Below, piece by piece: positions 12,969 to 25,712 of a DNA stretch of 64,000 nucleotides. A model generated the notes under the pieces. The model was not told where the DNA came from. It did not search any database and saw only the letters and a program-made list of their open reading frames with translations. A program made the position numbers and the translations under genes. Source of the stretch: Dichotomocladium elegans (taxonomy: Eukaryota; Mucoromycota; Mucoromycetes; Mucorales; Lichtheimiaceae); NCBI GenBank assembly GCA_025716815.1, contig JAIXMN010000005.1, positions 744,001 through 808,000 of the forward strand, read 5' to 3'. The number at the start of each line of letters is the position of its first letter. Position 1 is the first letter of the stretch.

Positions 12969-14315
12969 TCAGGGTGGGCGTAAATCCGAAGGAAATGAAG
13001 AAGATGATGGGGGCGGTAGCATCGCTGTTGTATGTTGATGGAAACCAAGGTCGGGCTCTGTGTCTGCTAGCTGTATGGGTATCTGAGGCCGTTGCCGCGT
13101 TTGTAGCATTGCAAATAAGTCATCCAGGACTTGCCCACTGCTGTCGCCGTTATCATCGCCTAGTGGACCGTGGTCCATGGTTGATGATGCCAGATTGCTT
13201 GTAAGCGGACCAGCGCCAAACTCGTCTTGGAAATATGAATCCAGAGCAAACTCAAGATCAAACTTATCAAATCCCCACATTTCTGGAGGAGGAGCAAAAG
13301 ATTCTTCAGGCAAGAAAGTTGCTGCGGTATCTGCTTCTGTTGCTTCTGCTGCTGCAACAGTAGATGTGATTACAGCAGACGTATCATCGGATGGCATTAA
13401 GAAAGGCGAACGCGGTTTCGTTTTTGTTGAGGTTTCATCACAAGGATGTATCATCTGATGTGGTTTATCATGTGGATCTGGAGGAGAGGAGAAGCTGTGC
13501 GACGCTTTGAAGTGCATAGGACTTGACATAGTATGTAGGTATATTGGAGGAGGAGAAGAAGGCAGAGGCTGGATCAGCGCGGGTGAAGATGACGACGATG
13601 AAGGTGATGATGGCATTTTCTGCAGCAGAGGTAACTGCTGCTGTTGTTGGTGAGCGTGAGGATGGGGTGGTGGAGATGGTGATGAGGCGGGAGGCGAACA
13701 ATGAGGGGAAGATGACTGTTGTTGATGCTGGAGTGTTGCGGCAGCAGCGGCAGAAGCACCAGGTGGGGGAGCTGTATCTGGCGTTGTCTGCCCGCTGTAT
13801 GCACTCATGCTTGAGCTTAAAGAGGATGTCTGGCCAGTCAATTCCGCTACTCTTTGTTCTAGCTTAGCGACTTTGCTTCGTAGTTGCTTATTTTCGCTCC
13901 TGAGCTGCTCCATTTCCTCGGGCCACTTTTCCATCTCCTTTGCCTTTGTTTCTAGTTCCTTAACATATCGATCCCGCCGTTCCCGAAATGCTCGTTGAGC
14001 CGCCCGATTCTGTGCTGCTCGTTTGGAAGGGATGACCAATCGCGACCGCTTGACAGGAGGTTGTTCGGTTTGTGCGGAAGGATTAAAAGGTATTCCGATT
14101 GTTTGAAGTGGTCCCGGCGAATAGATATGAGCATGTTCGGCAGCAGACTGGTGGACTTGTCGACGATCTTATTTAACAATAAGATTGCTGTTTTCGCGTT
14201 TCCCACAGCTACACTCTCCCAAAGCCACTCGGGAGACCGGACTCACATATTTACCTGAGGGGATATTACTACTTGGAATCCATACGGGAGGATGGCGCTC
14301 CATGGGCGAAGCCAT
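12969..14315 (-). CDS. bZIP transcription factor, Yap/Pap1-type
   Basis: Two exons (14315-14255, 14167-12969; 87-nt intron), about 419 aa. The basic region at about residues 63-82 contains KRAAQNRAAQRAFRERR, the fungal AP-1 (Yap) signature with QNRAAQRAFR contacting DNA, followed by a leucine-zipper heptad stretch (MEQLRSENKQL, VAKLEQRVAEL) to about residue 110. The rest is long, Ser/Pro/Gln-rich and probably disordered or activating, with the acidic segment near FDKFDLEFALDSYFQDEF. The Cys-rich redox domains of Yap1/Pap1 are absent: only one cysteine is seen after the zipper. It is therefore more like the Yap-family members not controlled by cysteine oxidation. It faces the galactokinase gene across a shared 730-bp upstream region. 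Confidence 0.9.
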
Positions 14316-15045
14316 GTACCGTGCTTTTCAACCATAGAAAGAAAGAAATATTACCCATTAGGATGAGTATGAAGTTAAAATCGCGCGGTCTTCCATATCC
14401 TCACCAGGAGTTGTCAGGTTAATGAGGGGTGTGGCCGGCTGCGAATGGGATTTTGCGAGGTGCAGCCCTGGCGTAGGCGAGTACATTGACAATCAAATCG
14501 AGGAAGAGCAAAAAAAAAGAAGACGACACAATATTACAAAGATCTTGGAAAAGTGCAAATGAGGGAAAGCGAGGGAAAATGATTCGAGGTCGAGTTGAGC
14601 AGGAGGGAAATATTGGTGACAGGCCGAAAAAAGAAATAAACCCGCCATTTTTAGAGCAACCGAAAAGAGTCACTATCCAGGATGGAGCCAAGGGTAATTG
14701 CAGAGAGCTTTTTTGTTGTAGTTGGATTACTTGCTACACCGGGATTTCTTCAACAGGGAAGGGAGGAGGTCTTCGAACTGGTCTGCGTGCAGGAGGTTTG
14801 TATCAGAAGAGGGCCCTTAATTCCTCGGAATGAGATGGTGATGTAAGTTGCAGTAACACAAGCTTGCTTATGTGAGCAAAGAGGACCCATTCTCCGAAAT
14901 GGTGTTGGGGGGAGGTGCGGGGGAGTTTGTTTTAAAAGGGCTTCTCCTCCACACCCACGCAGTTCAGCTGTTTTTCTTTGCTTCTCTCCCTCTCCTCGTC
15001 TTTTTTTCTTTGCTTTTGTATCCTTCACCCTATCATTCGCAATCC
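14316..15045. promoter_or_regulatory. Shared upstream region, bZIP gene and GAL1
   Basis: A 730-bp gap separates the start codons of the divergent bZIP (-) and galactokinase (+) genes. A TATA-like TTTTAAAAGGG lies near 14930, roughly 110 bases before the GAL1 ATG, followed by a CT-rich leader (14960-15030). No long supported ORF is present. That the region drives both genes is inference from layout. Confidence 0.45.
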
Positions 15046-16703
15046 ATGGCCGCTAACGACATTATTCCTACGTTTGATTCACTGGATCAAGTCTACGATA
15101 CTTCTGCTTTGGCTCGGGAAGGGTAAGTTCAGTCAGTGGGACACATGTGCCGGTCTGGGGCGCGGGGGTTGATGTGGGACAAGGCGGGACCAGTTTCTCA
15201 TGCATGTTTCATTCGATAGCCCCCGTTACAATGCCTTGGTGGAGCAGTTTACGAGCATCTATGGACAAAAGCCAGAGTTTGTTGCACGTTCCCCAGGACG
15301 TGTCAACCTGATTGGCGAGCATATTGATTACTGCGGCTTTGGTGTTATGCCAATGGGAATTGAGCCCGATACACTCATCGCGGTTGCCACAACCGATGCC
15401 GATTCGCGCATTCGTATTGCCAACGTGGATCCCAAATACGAGGCTCGTGAGTTTGATTATGTGGGCGGTACCGAAATAGTTGAGATTGATGCCACAAAGC
15501 ATGAGTGGTCTAACTACTTCAAGTGCGGCTACAAGGTAATGGAGAAACTTGATGGAAAACAGAGCTGTTGCGTCTTGTTCTCTTACGCGCGATTCAAATG
15601 CTCAGGTTATCATGGATGGCCAGAAAGATGTCAAACCAAAGGGTCTCTACCTCCTCATGGACGGCACAGTACCTGCAGGCTCTGGTTTGTCGTCCTCGGC
15701 GTCGATTGTGTGTGCATCTGCTGTCGCGGTTGTTGTTGCAAACAAGCTTCCCTTCGGCAAGCAGGCATTGACAGAAAAGGTAATTACCGCGGAGCATTAT
15801 CTCGGCCTGAACAATGGCGGCATGGATCAGACCGCATCCGTGTTTGCAGAGAAGGGCAAGGCATTGAACGTGGAGTTTGTTCCCAAATTGGTGGCAAAAC
15901 CCGTCAAGCTTCCCGAAACACAACCGCCGCTCGCCTTCGTGATCGCCAACACTCTAGTTACCTCGGATAAGGTTGTCACTGCTCCTCGCAACTACAATCT
16001 GCGCGTAGTTGAAACTCGCATGGCCGCGCTCTTTCTGTCCAAAGCGCTCAAGTTGCCTAAATCAGTCGATGTTCTTAAGGATGTTCATGATCTTTACTTT
16101 TCCAACAGCGAAGACGTGTCTCTTTCGCCTGCCGACAAGCTTGGAAAGCTATTGGAAGTGGCTCTTGAGGCCTTCCCCAAAGACTCGAACAACGGTGAGG
16201 GCTATACCCTCGAGGATGTTGCTGAGATGGTGGGTCTGCCAGTCCAGACGCTCCATGATCAGTATCTTACGCGATTCCCAGTCGAAACCGACTATTTCCG
16301 CCTCGTCCAGCGCACTCGTCACGTCCTTTCCGAGGCACGTCGGGTTCTTTTGTTTGGTGATGTTGCCAAGCGCGCGGATGCCAATACACTCAAGGATCTC
16401 GGAGACCTCATGAACGCATCGCAGGAGTCTTGTGACAAACAGTTCAATTGCTCGTGCCCTGAAATTAATCAGATTTGCACGATTGCGTTGAACCATGGGG
16501 CTTACGGTGCACGTCTCACCGGCGCCGGTTGGGGCGGCTGTACTGTGATGCTCACCACCGAAGATAACGTTCCAAAGCTCATCCAGGCGATCAAAGACGA
16601 ATATTATGCTGTTAAGTTCCAGAGCCTGTCCAGCAAAGATCTTGACGAGGCTGTCTTGGCCACCAAGCCTGGCAGCGGGTCGGCCGTTTTTGTCGGTTTC
16701 TAA
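15046..16703 (+). CDS. GAL1: Galactokinase
   Basis: GHMP-family kinase that phosphorylates galactose to galactose-1-phosphate using ATP, first step of the Leloir pathway, cytosolic. Three exons (15046-15122, 15220-15535, 15606-16703) give about 496 aa, normal for fungal Gal1. The galactokinase signature GRVNLIGEHIDYCGFGVMP lies near residue 55. The GHMP ATP-binding motif PAGSGLSSSASI follows, then GGMDQ, which carries the catalytic Asp, and motif 3 GARLTGAGWGGC near the C-terminus. The 70-nt second intron separates two reading frames that otherwise look like a frameshift. The usual fungal GALIGDYN-type signature is slightly altered, with Ile-Asp-Tyr-Cys-Gly instead of Thr-Asp-Tyr-Asn; this may be normal for the lineage. 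No other GAL gene is adjacent. A Gal3-like non-catalytic sensor role is unlikely because the GSGLSSSAS motif is intact. Confidence 0.96.
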
Positions 16704-16796
16704 CTTTATGTATAAATTGCTCCAGTCTACTTTGTTCTTTTCTTCATAATCCGGGAAAAAACAACAAACTCTATACATGTGTATATATTCGATTGT

Positions 16797-16806
16797 AATA
16801 AATAAA
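16797..16806 (+). terminator. GAL1 polyadenylation signal
   Basis: Two overlapping AATAAA hexamers (16797-16802 and 16801-16806) lie about 95 bases after the GAL1 stop codon, in AT-rich sequence, where a cleavage and polyadenylation signal is expected. Confidence 0.7.
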
Positions 16807-17574
16807 GTATCTGTTTGATCAAGATGTATTTTTTCTTAGTAAGGTAAAACATGATTGATATTGCCGGTTGTTTGTTTGATAGGTCATTAATAAACGCCCT
16901 TTTGATAATATATATTGCAGAGCTAGGCCCTCAGATTGTGTGCGCCGCTTCCATGCAGAGAATTCTTGGATTAGGGCGATCAGCCCATGGCTCGCGAACT
17001 TACTAGCATATATATGCAGAAAAACAGGTTTAACCTACGTTTGTTGCCAATACTTGGAAGATACCACGTTGGCACCGGAACAACCGACAGTCTCTCAAGA
17101 TGATGATGATAATACCGATACTTTTGGCGCATGCACATGTGGTGGGATGGGTTGCAAAAAGAACACATGCACATGCGCGGCATTTGTTTTTGTCAACGAA
17201 TGGTCCGGGAACAGAGGTAGAGGGAAAGTGTTAATGCATGAGCTTCAGGAACGACATTTTCTCTATTTAGGCTTTGAAATGCGGAATGGGGAGAGGCGGG
17301 CGCCACAATCCACTGTTACCAAATAAACAGGCTCGTTGTCTTTAATAATAACAAAAGGGGAGGAGAAGGGAGGGGGTAGAAGAACAATAAGCAATAATAG
17401 ATGCAAAAAAAAGAAGAGAATGGATAGTAATAGTGAAGAAAGAACTATAGATACAGATAATGAAGTATATGCGTCGAAGAGGGATACTACTCTCCCAGCA
17501 TGCGCGTGTGCGTGCGTGCGTGCCGGTGTGTATTTTGAAGAGACGGAAACGGGAACCAGGAAACAGAAAGAAAT
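16807..17574. other. Convergent intergenic region
   Basis: Space between the 3' ends of GAL1 (+) and the repeat protein gene (-). It contains a degenerate GT/GC-rich alternating tract around 17500-17535 and no supported gene; the 128-codon ORF at 16940-17326 has no recognisable content. Confidence 0.5.
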
Positions 17575-18877
17575 TTAATTTGTTTTCGTGCTGACGGAAA
17601 AAGCACGCTTGAGCCTCATGGAGAGTCGCTTTCTCTGGGTTGCAACCTTGGCCTGGATTTGGCTTGATCGGCTCGGTTTAAGGGTGAGGGAGGCAGGTGG
17701 TAATGCACGATCTGGTTCATCAAACGAGCGGGCTCGGGCTGCGAAGCTCCTGTCGGTGGCAATCGTTGCCGTCCTCTTCAGACCATCGTCATGGAAGGAG
17801 ATCGAGTCTTGACTGTTGGTAGAGATCTTGCTATCGCGCTTGCTCGAGTACTTGGACTGGAACCCATTTTGAACCGGCGGCACAACAGGCAGCGGCTTGC
17901 ATACTTGCTCTTCCTCCAACGCAGGAGCCTGGGGCTCAATAATGGGTGCTGCAGTAGGAGTCGGTTTTTCGGCCACCTCTTCCACCTGCTTTTCCTCCTC
18001 CACCTGCTTCTGCTGCTGGATAGCCTGATCGGCGATAGCACCTGTAACATCATCATTAACGGCAGCGGTGGGCGCTGGTGCTGGAGTTGGTGCCGGGGTA
18101 GCTTCGTCTTCCTGCTCTTCAGCTTTAGCAGGTGCGATGACCTCGGCGGTAGCAGCCTCCGGGCTAACCTTGACTTCTAGCTCTTCAGCTTTAGCAGGTG
18201 CGACGATCTCAACGGTAGCAGGTTCTGGGTTAATTTTATCTTCCTGGTCTTCATCTTTAGCCAAAGCAATAGTCTCAACGACAGCAGGCTTTGGACTGAT
18301 TTTAGCTTCCTGATGGCCAATATCAGACACAGGTGTGGGGATGGAAACTTCTGGTTCTTGCTGAACAATCTGGATTTTATGGTCAGCCTCGTCATGAAGA
18401 GAGCCGCTTGATTCCCCAATATCGACATGGACGGAAGAGGTGGCTGAAACTACAGCGCTAATACTTGGCCTCTCCTCAGCAGGCATCTCACGATGTTGCT
18501 CTTCCTGCTCTCCTTCATAAGATGGCGGAGGTGACGGTAGCATAGCAGGTGTTTGGTCACTAGTATCGGTAACAGATGGTGTCTCTGTCAACACGGGTTT
18601 AACAGGCTCTATTGCTTCTGCTGGGGCAGGTTGAGGCTATGAGTTCCTAAATCATCATTTTGTATAGGAAATGTAAATCCAGCAAATTACCTGTAGCCGG
18701 CTCAAGCTCCTCGAGGCTTTCAGGTTCCTGCTGAAGAGCGCACTCGGTTATTCGCGGGGGAACATCAGCATCAGGAGAGGGATATTGCTGCTGTTGCGAT
18801 TGTGGCTCCTCTGGAATGACATCCATAGGCTTTGACCAGACGTGCTGAAGGTGCATTAAAGAATACATACGCAGCAT
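17575..18877 (-). CDS. Low-complexity acidic protein with 22-residue repeats
   Basis: Two exons fit (18877-18691 and 18620-17575), about 410 aa. I do not recognise the family. The protein is rich in Glu, Pro, Ala, Gln and Thr and is probably disordered. Its centre carries three tandem 22-residue repeats of the form KxxPxxAxxExxAxAKxExxED, followed by a Pro-Ala run. The C-terminus differs: about 60 residues rich in Ser, Arg and Lys, ending in a basic amphipathic stretch (RKRLSMRLKRAF) that could bind membrane or nucleic acid. No signal peptide or membrane segment is visible. The start at 18877 is the first ATG after a CT-rich leader; MDVIPEEP 17 residues later is an alternative. The acceptor could lie three bases further on. 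Confidence 0.65.
18106..18303 (-). repeat. Three tandem 66-bp coding repeats
   Basis: Units at 18303-18238, 18237-18172 and 18171-18106 each encode 22 residues with the shared frame KxxPxxAxxExxAxAKxExxE. Units two and three are most alike at DNA level (TCTTCAGCTTTAGCAGGTGC is common to both). The repeat keeps the reading frame of the surrounding gene. Confidence 0.85.
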
Positions 18878-20653
18878 GACGATGATGATAAATCAATGTG
18901 TATAGATTTTTTGCTGGGAGAAACGTTGTATAAGAAAGAAGGATGTGGTGAAGAACCGGAGAGAGGGGGAGAGAAAGAGAGAGAAAGAGAAAGAGATGGC
19001 CTTGACTGAACATTATAAAGTTCTGTTGTCGTAGAGGCAGAACTGTCACGCGTCTCGATGGTTCTCTCACCACTTTTTTTTTCTATATCCTCCCCCCTTT
19101 TGCTCTCTCCCTTGACCCTCCCCCCAAAAAAACTTTTTTTTTTTTGCTCTTCCGTTCTCCTTCATTTTTGCGTTTCTCTCCCCCCATGCTGACTTACCAT
19201 GTTCGGTATTGTGGATACAACAATATTTGTTGCAACGTGCCGATGCGCCACCGAGCGTGTCACTTTTGCGGCAAGTACTAAGGGACAACTATAGGTACCA
19301 TTGTGAACAGTAGAAATAAAACGGCTCATTTGTAAAAAAAAAAAAAAAAGATGGCGTTACCATTGCGGATCTGGTAATTCGACACTCTTGTACGCACGCA
19401 TAACTCAAAAACACGCGAATGTATGACCAGCCGTTAGGCGGAGTCTATCTGTGCCACATGCCGGAAGGCCATGGGATCCGTATTTCATTTTCTCCCGGTA
19501 TTGCAAAAGAGAAAAAGTAGAGTGTAAGCGAAAACATTATCAGTGGATGATAACAGCAACCTAAAAGCAAAGGTGGCAAGGAGAGGATTTAGGCCTCAGA
19601 CTACTCGATCTTGACTGTAAAGTAGCTAACACTCAAGAAATAGATTGCAACAACATGGCACGTCCGCCTAACTCCTAATAAAACTTCCACAAAGATAAGC
19701 ACTACCTTCTTCTCTCTATAAAGAAAGAAATATCCTGGGTTATTGTAAAAAAAATAGGTTTGTGTTCTTTTCATTTGTGAAAACAATCAAACGAAAAAAA
19801 GGGTTCCGAGGAGGCGTGTCAGGATTTGCATGCTGTTCGTTATTGTCGGATCACCGTCAAAATAGGATGCAGCACGTTGGAACCCAATATTCCTTTATGA
19901 ATTGCTGAGATTGGCTCACTCTCTGGCGTACAACTACTGCGGATTGCTGCCGCCAACTGCATATTCCCGCCTTACGGTGTTGCCACTCCGCCATCCACAA
20001 TCCCGTTCAAGTGCAGCGCCTTGCTAAATCAATTGGGGAAGAAAATCACGTGAGATCCATGACCAGCATAATTCACCGGACGAACACAGGTGTGTGTTAC
20101 GTAACTCATCTTTTCATTCACTCAATGGATGGCACTGGTCCGCTTTCTTGGAGATGGAGATTATTTCACCGTGTAAGGAGAGAGGTAAAAGCGCGCTTCT
20201 TTTGCATGAGAGAAACCGGCTGCTTGTCTCTGTCTCCTCATTAGTCCTTCATCACCATATCACGTGGACGATAACCTCTCTGGAAACAGTACCTTATCTT
20301 TTGAGCAACATATGACTCGTTCTTTGACCGCTGAGAAAGCCCATACTCTGGCAACACGTACTTGTTGTGTATGTATGTATATGCGCCTTGGCTTCAGCTC
20401 TTTCTGACGAGGGCTTGGTTGATGGAAAAGAACGTCGAGTTTTTAGGAGGGAGTCCATAATTTACTTACGAGTGACAACTTGTCAGGCGAGCAAAGCAGG
20501 AGCTTGATGTAATTTATTCCTTGTATCCTGTGCATACCCGCCTGACATTTCTTATACCTCCCACCCTTTTATTCTCTCATACATATTTCTTTTCTCCCTC
20601 TCCCTCTCCTCTTCCAGCTATGCGACTCGTGGACGCAAGCGTAGATCTCCAGA
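18878..20653. other. Divergent intergenic region
   Basis: Upstream region of both the repeat-protein gene (-) and MDM1 (+). It has GA-rich tracts near 18960-19000, poly-T/poly-C tracts near 19070-19190, an A-run at 19334-19349, and CT-rich sequence just before 20654. No supported gene. Confidence 0.5.
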
Positions 20654-23600
20654 ATGTCCATTGCTAAGTCATCACCGAGAACGAAGCGCATATGCGCCAT
20701 TTCGCTTGTTGTCCTTTTCTTACTCTGGCCGCATGCACTGCAGTACTTGTTCTCAGCAATCCAGCGTGTACTGATCAGCTTGTTCTTCCTCGTCGTCTTT
20801 AATATCTTCATTCTCTATATATACATGAGGCACTTCGTATCTCCCAAAAAAGAAACCTACAATGACTTTCGGCCATTGCGATTTACTCATCATGCTGCAT
20901 GGGCTGCGTGGCAGCAGTCCAGGTCACTTGAAAATACACCAGACGCACTGTCAATGGGCGGCATTCCGAATGACAACATTTCGCGCTGCAATAACGAGGG
21001 TGCCATAGCAGCTGCGTTTGATGAACTCGTGTCCAATATCCTTCGAGACTTTGTGGATTATTGGTTTACGTATCTTGCTAAAGACGAAGCATCTTTTCAT
21101 GTGACCGTCGACCGCCTAATGCATGAGGCCGCCCTGGCGCTCAAGCGCAGGATCGACAACGCCGACCTCTTTGGGATTCTCGTTAACCGCCTTATTCCCG
21201 TAATGACACGCCACATTTCTGACTTTCGGGCTGCCGAGATGGCACTCAGAGGACGCTCGCTGGAGCGTTCCGTCACACAGACGGACGAACTTGATCTCTT
21301 GCTCGCTTCGCAGTTCCGCTCAGGCTACCTTCATCCCGCCCTTACCACCGCCGCTGTCAGTACTACGAAGGCGACAGAAGTGCATCATCTACGCAGCGTT
21401 GTCGCTCGCATTCTGCCTTACATATTTGATAAAAACGAACTTGACAGTCGGCCTATAAGCATCATTTTCCGTGAATTACTGGCGTGCGCTGCACTGCAGC
21501 CCGTTCTGGATATGGTCGCCGATCCCGATTTCTGGAATCAGTCCATCAGTGCTTATGTAAGTGCCGGTACGCGCTCACAAGCAAGCACACATACATACAC
21601 AAAAGAGAATGAGGAATCTGATAAATGATCATATAGCTCGGAAAAGCCATTCGGGAACAGTAAGTATATGCTGAAAATAAAGTGAATATGCCCGAATGGA
21701 TGTCCAACCTGTGTGTTTTTGGAAAGGAAAATGGTTCACAAACTACGAGAGGTGCTCAATCGTCATTCAACCGCAGAATTTGATGTATCCCGAGAGATGG
21801 ATATGGAAACCCAGACAACTCCTGCAATGCCGTCAGATGAGCCAGGAACGATAGCGCCACCATCTCTACCACATCAGCAGCAGCAACAACGTTCTGCAGG
21901 ATTAAATACGATTATGACATCCTTATTTAGCAGCAATCAGGAAGATGAACACGACAGAGACCTCCATCCTCAAGAGTGCGTCAGCAGTATCAATATGGGA
22001 CGGAGGTCCTATCACGACTTCCTAAGAATGATTGAAGACGAAAATAGTTTGTTGGAGCTAAAGCGCGCACGGAACGACATTGTAACCCAGTTACGAAAAA
22101 AGAGAGTTCTTATCCGTATGTAGGCCCGAGGATTATGCTGCTATAAGCGGTTTACTCATAATCTGTCTTATTCGGTTCCTAGAGGACCGGGATCCAGAAG
22201 AAGTAATTGACGGTGAGAAAGTACAGGATATCATCGTGTATATCGACCGGTTGAGCGTTGCTAAAAGGCGAGTGGACAAACGCATCACCGATCTCACCGG
22301 CGAGAACGACGATAAGAAGAAAAGCCCGTTTTTTCGGGGAGCCAGCCTCACTCGCAGCCGTCAAAAGCGCAGCGACTCGGTACCCCAGCCTCTTCCTGGC
22401 TTTAGCCTACAGGATATACTCACCAACACTGCTGGTTTGTCTTATTTTATGGAATTCATGGACCGTCGAGGTGATATGATGAAACTCCAGTTCTGGCTCC
22501 TAGTCGAAGGGTTCAAAAATACGGACTTGACATATCATGGTGACGGGTGCGGATCAAAGAAACATAGCTCTGCCAAAATGGATCAAAGCAACTTAGCAGC
22601 AGACAAAACATTCTTCCAGGATGTGAAAATGGTCTACGCATTATACCTTTCTGAGAACGCCCCGCATCGCCTTGCTCTACCCAAGCGTCCGGTCCACGAA
22701 CTTTATCAGAGCGTAGAACGTACACAGCAATGTCTTGACAGCGATCAGCTACAGCAAGAAGATATTTTTCACGGATTGATTACGCACGTACGACAACGGC
22801 TCTATCAGATCCAGAAGCAAGTGTTCCAACAGATTGACAAGGATCACTTTCCATACTTTAAAAGGTCAGACCTCTACTTTAAATACCTAGCCACTACTCC
22901 CAACGCGGCACCGGACACTGTCCCAGGAAATCTTAGTCATGACAATATCAGCGCTCCAAATCATCCTAATCCTGATCCCCTGCCGCAACAGATGTTATCG
23001 CCAACCGATTCAGTCCCACCTTTGATTAGCGCCAGCAGCAGCACAAGTAGCAGCACGAGTCTCTTGCGCCCTCGGTTGATTGAACGAACGACGTCCGCAA
23101 GTTTGGCACATCGAAAATCTGTCTGGAGTGATAACGATGGCGATACCTCAGTCATTGCTATGGATAGCCAACGATCTAAAGCAGACTCGGATTCTGAGGC
23201 AACAAGCCCTACAAAGAAGACGCGCGGATCCACTGTACATAAGCATTCAGATCGAAGCACAACGATGCCACCTCTGAGCTCCGTCAGTCGCTCTTCCGAA
23301 AGCCAGCACCCGCAGCATACGGTATCCGATTCAACGCGTATCAGTAATGCGTCACGCTTACTTGGTTTCGGCAAGATGGTGGACAGCGCAAATGGCTGGT
23401 GGCGTACAAGTAATCCCGCAGATTGGATTTCAGGCAAGGCGCGGAAGGACGCAGACCCTGCAAAGAAGGATACCTCAGCACCTCCTTCAAGAACGCAATC
23501 CTTGGTGCGCAGCAATACCATCCAGGCGGTTGAGGCAGAGCTGCACTCCATTATAGACTGGACTGACGAAGGGCCAGCCGATGGAACGTTGGTTACGGAT

Positions 23601-25712
23601 GGACAAGAAAAAGAACTTGAGCAAAAGAGTGCGCCGCCATCGCCGTTTCCATCGTCCCGACTACACAAGCATCATGATCTTTTATTGCACAGCACAAAGT
23701 CTAGCACTGCCCTTCCCATACAAAATGACTCGAATATTGAGTCGCGACCGTCTTTGCGAGGTTCCAATGTCGTTCAGCAAGTAGCACATGATATTCCGGA
23801 GGATCTGTCTCGCTCGTCCTCGAGTCTCCCTTCTTCTTCGTCCATACAATCTCTACGGAAAGAGCAGGATGTACCCAACGTACATCTTGCACCTCCTGGT
23901 GATTTAATGCTTGGTATCAAGGTGACCAAGCTGTCCGAGGAGCTAGAAAAGCTTGCACAGCAGCAGGCGATTGTTGATGAGCTGATCAAGAAGGCTGAAA
24001 GGGATGGGAATGACATGGATACACTTCTACGGATCTTAAAGAAGAGTAAAAATATGTTCCAGCGAGAGATGCAACAGCTAAGATACCAAAAAAGTCAATA
24101 TGAACTTCAAGTATCCGAAAATATGCTTGCTCCGGTAGTGTATTATGTATCGAATGAGGAAACATAGCTAATATTTTTTTGCGTATGTGTGAACCAGGAC
24201 CGGACCAGAGTTAGTCTTACGAGCTCCACGATTGGATCGGACAACCTAGGCGAGTTTGCACTTTACGTGATTGAGGTTCAACAACTAAACGCGGATGGCA
24301 ATTATGGGTCTGGCTGGATTGTTGCCCGTCGTTACAGCGAATTTTTCGCATTGCATAGCAAGCTCAAGGAAAAGTATCCGGGCGTCAAGATGCTTGATTT
24401 CCCCTCAAAGTGGCCGCTTCTTCGACTCCAAAAGCCTTTTGTTGAGGCCCGGCGGACCAACCTTGAACGCTATCTTCGTCACCTCTTGGAAGACAGAGCA
24501 ATCTGCCAAAGCGAGGAACTGCGTGCCTTTCTTTCGCAACAGAATATCTACGTTCCCGGGCCGGATCAGTACCCGTCTGAGCCGACTGAGCTTGGCTTTT
24601 TCACGTCTGTTCCACGGCTGAGCGAACAAAAGAGTCGTAGCGGCAAGGCAATGATGCACCAGCAGCAGCTTCCGGACCACCTCCAGTTGAAACCGTCCTC
24701 AAGTTCATCCTCCACAACATCCAGCAAAAGTTTGCTTGCGGCGGTGACTGAGAACCTGGCCAGCCATAATCAAGTTTCCGAGCAACAAGATCTCCTCTAT
24801 CGCAATACGCACACTGGGTTCATGAAACATATCTACCAGACTGTGGCAGAAGGCGTCGATGATCTTGTTATTGCGCCATCAATGCTCGACTTGATCATTC
24901 AGCGCCTGGGCGACCAGGTCATGTGTTATTTCAACGACACCGTGGGCTCAGATCCCACGCCTGCAGGGGCTACAACATTGGCAACTGCTTCAACCGTTGC
25001 AGATGGTGATGACGGTTCTGCGGGTATGGCGACAGATCACCTCAGTAAAAGCACTACAGCAGCGATGGCGTTATCTGAGGGCGTGACGAAGTTTACGGAA
25101 CCATTGTGCGATCTATTTATTGAGATGTTTGAACTCAAAGAAAAGAACAACTGGTTGCGCCGCCAAGCAGTTGTTATTGTTCTGCAACAGATTCTCGGAG
25201 GGACCATTGAACGGTAAAATTCATGGGTCATACAGATGAATAATGAGTGAGGGACGGGTAGATGGATCCATGGGCTCACGCTGTGCCGATGACCCATAGC
25301 AAACTACGTGATACGGTTCATTTCCTCACAACCGAACCGATGGTTGTGTTCTATCTCAAGAAAGTGACGACGAGTCTCTGGCCTGATGGTCAGAAACTCA
25401 CGTTCAAGTCCCCTAGACGACCAGAGGAGAAACAGCATGCAAAAGACGAGGCCAATCGCAAACTATCTGCCTGGTTACCAGGTAAGAACCCAGGTCACAC
25501 AACTTTGCAGAGGAAGAAAGGAGATTTTGATATGGATTCGTTCTGCAGACCTTCTTGGACAAATGGTGGGGCGGCAGAATGCGAGGCGAGGAGCGCGACG
25601 ACTGTTTAGCGTGCTTCAGAACAAGCGGCTTAATCAAGATCTTGTTTATACGCTCTTTGATGAAGTTGTGTTGGCCTTGTTTCCAGAGTTGGAGGTGACC
25701 GATGCCTCATGA
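20654..25712 (+). CDS. MDM1: Mdm1/SNX25-type sorting nexin (TM-PXA-RGS-PX-nexin C)
   Basis: Membrane-anchored sorting nexin; yeast Mdm1 tethers ER to vacuole and relatives SNX13/14/25 act at similar contacts. Seven exons (20654-21556, 21637-21659, 21727-22115, 22183-about 24134, 24198-25213, 25300-25481, 25549-25712), about 1540 aa. Residues 12-58 hold two hydrophobic membrane segments. A PXA domain follows (about 105-330), then RGS (about 520-670, starting LSYFMEFMDRRGDMMKLQFWL), a Ser-rich disordered stretch, and a helical segment. Next come the PX domain (about 1095-1200, RRYSEFFALHSKLKEKYPG and a basic FVEARRTNLERYL) and a C-terminal nexin domain (about 1370-1530). Exon 2 is only 23 nt. 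The exon 4 donor may be 24134 or 24146; both keep frame. Order and length match the family. Confidence 0.9.

Noticed and set aside
14872..15045. N-terminal extension of galactokinase upstream of 15046
   Set aside because: The extension comes from a CT-rich leader; MAANDIIP at 15046 is in the normal place for Gal1 and the family does not have such an extension.
15536..15605. Apparent frameshift in galactokinase
   Set aside because: A 70-nt GT-AG intron restores an uninterrupted Gal1 sequence.
16940..17326. 128-codon plus-strand ORF
   Set aside because: No protein-like features, lies in convergent 3' sequence and is covered by simple sequence at its end.
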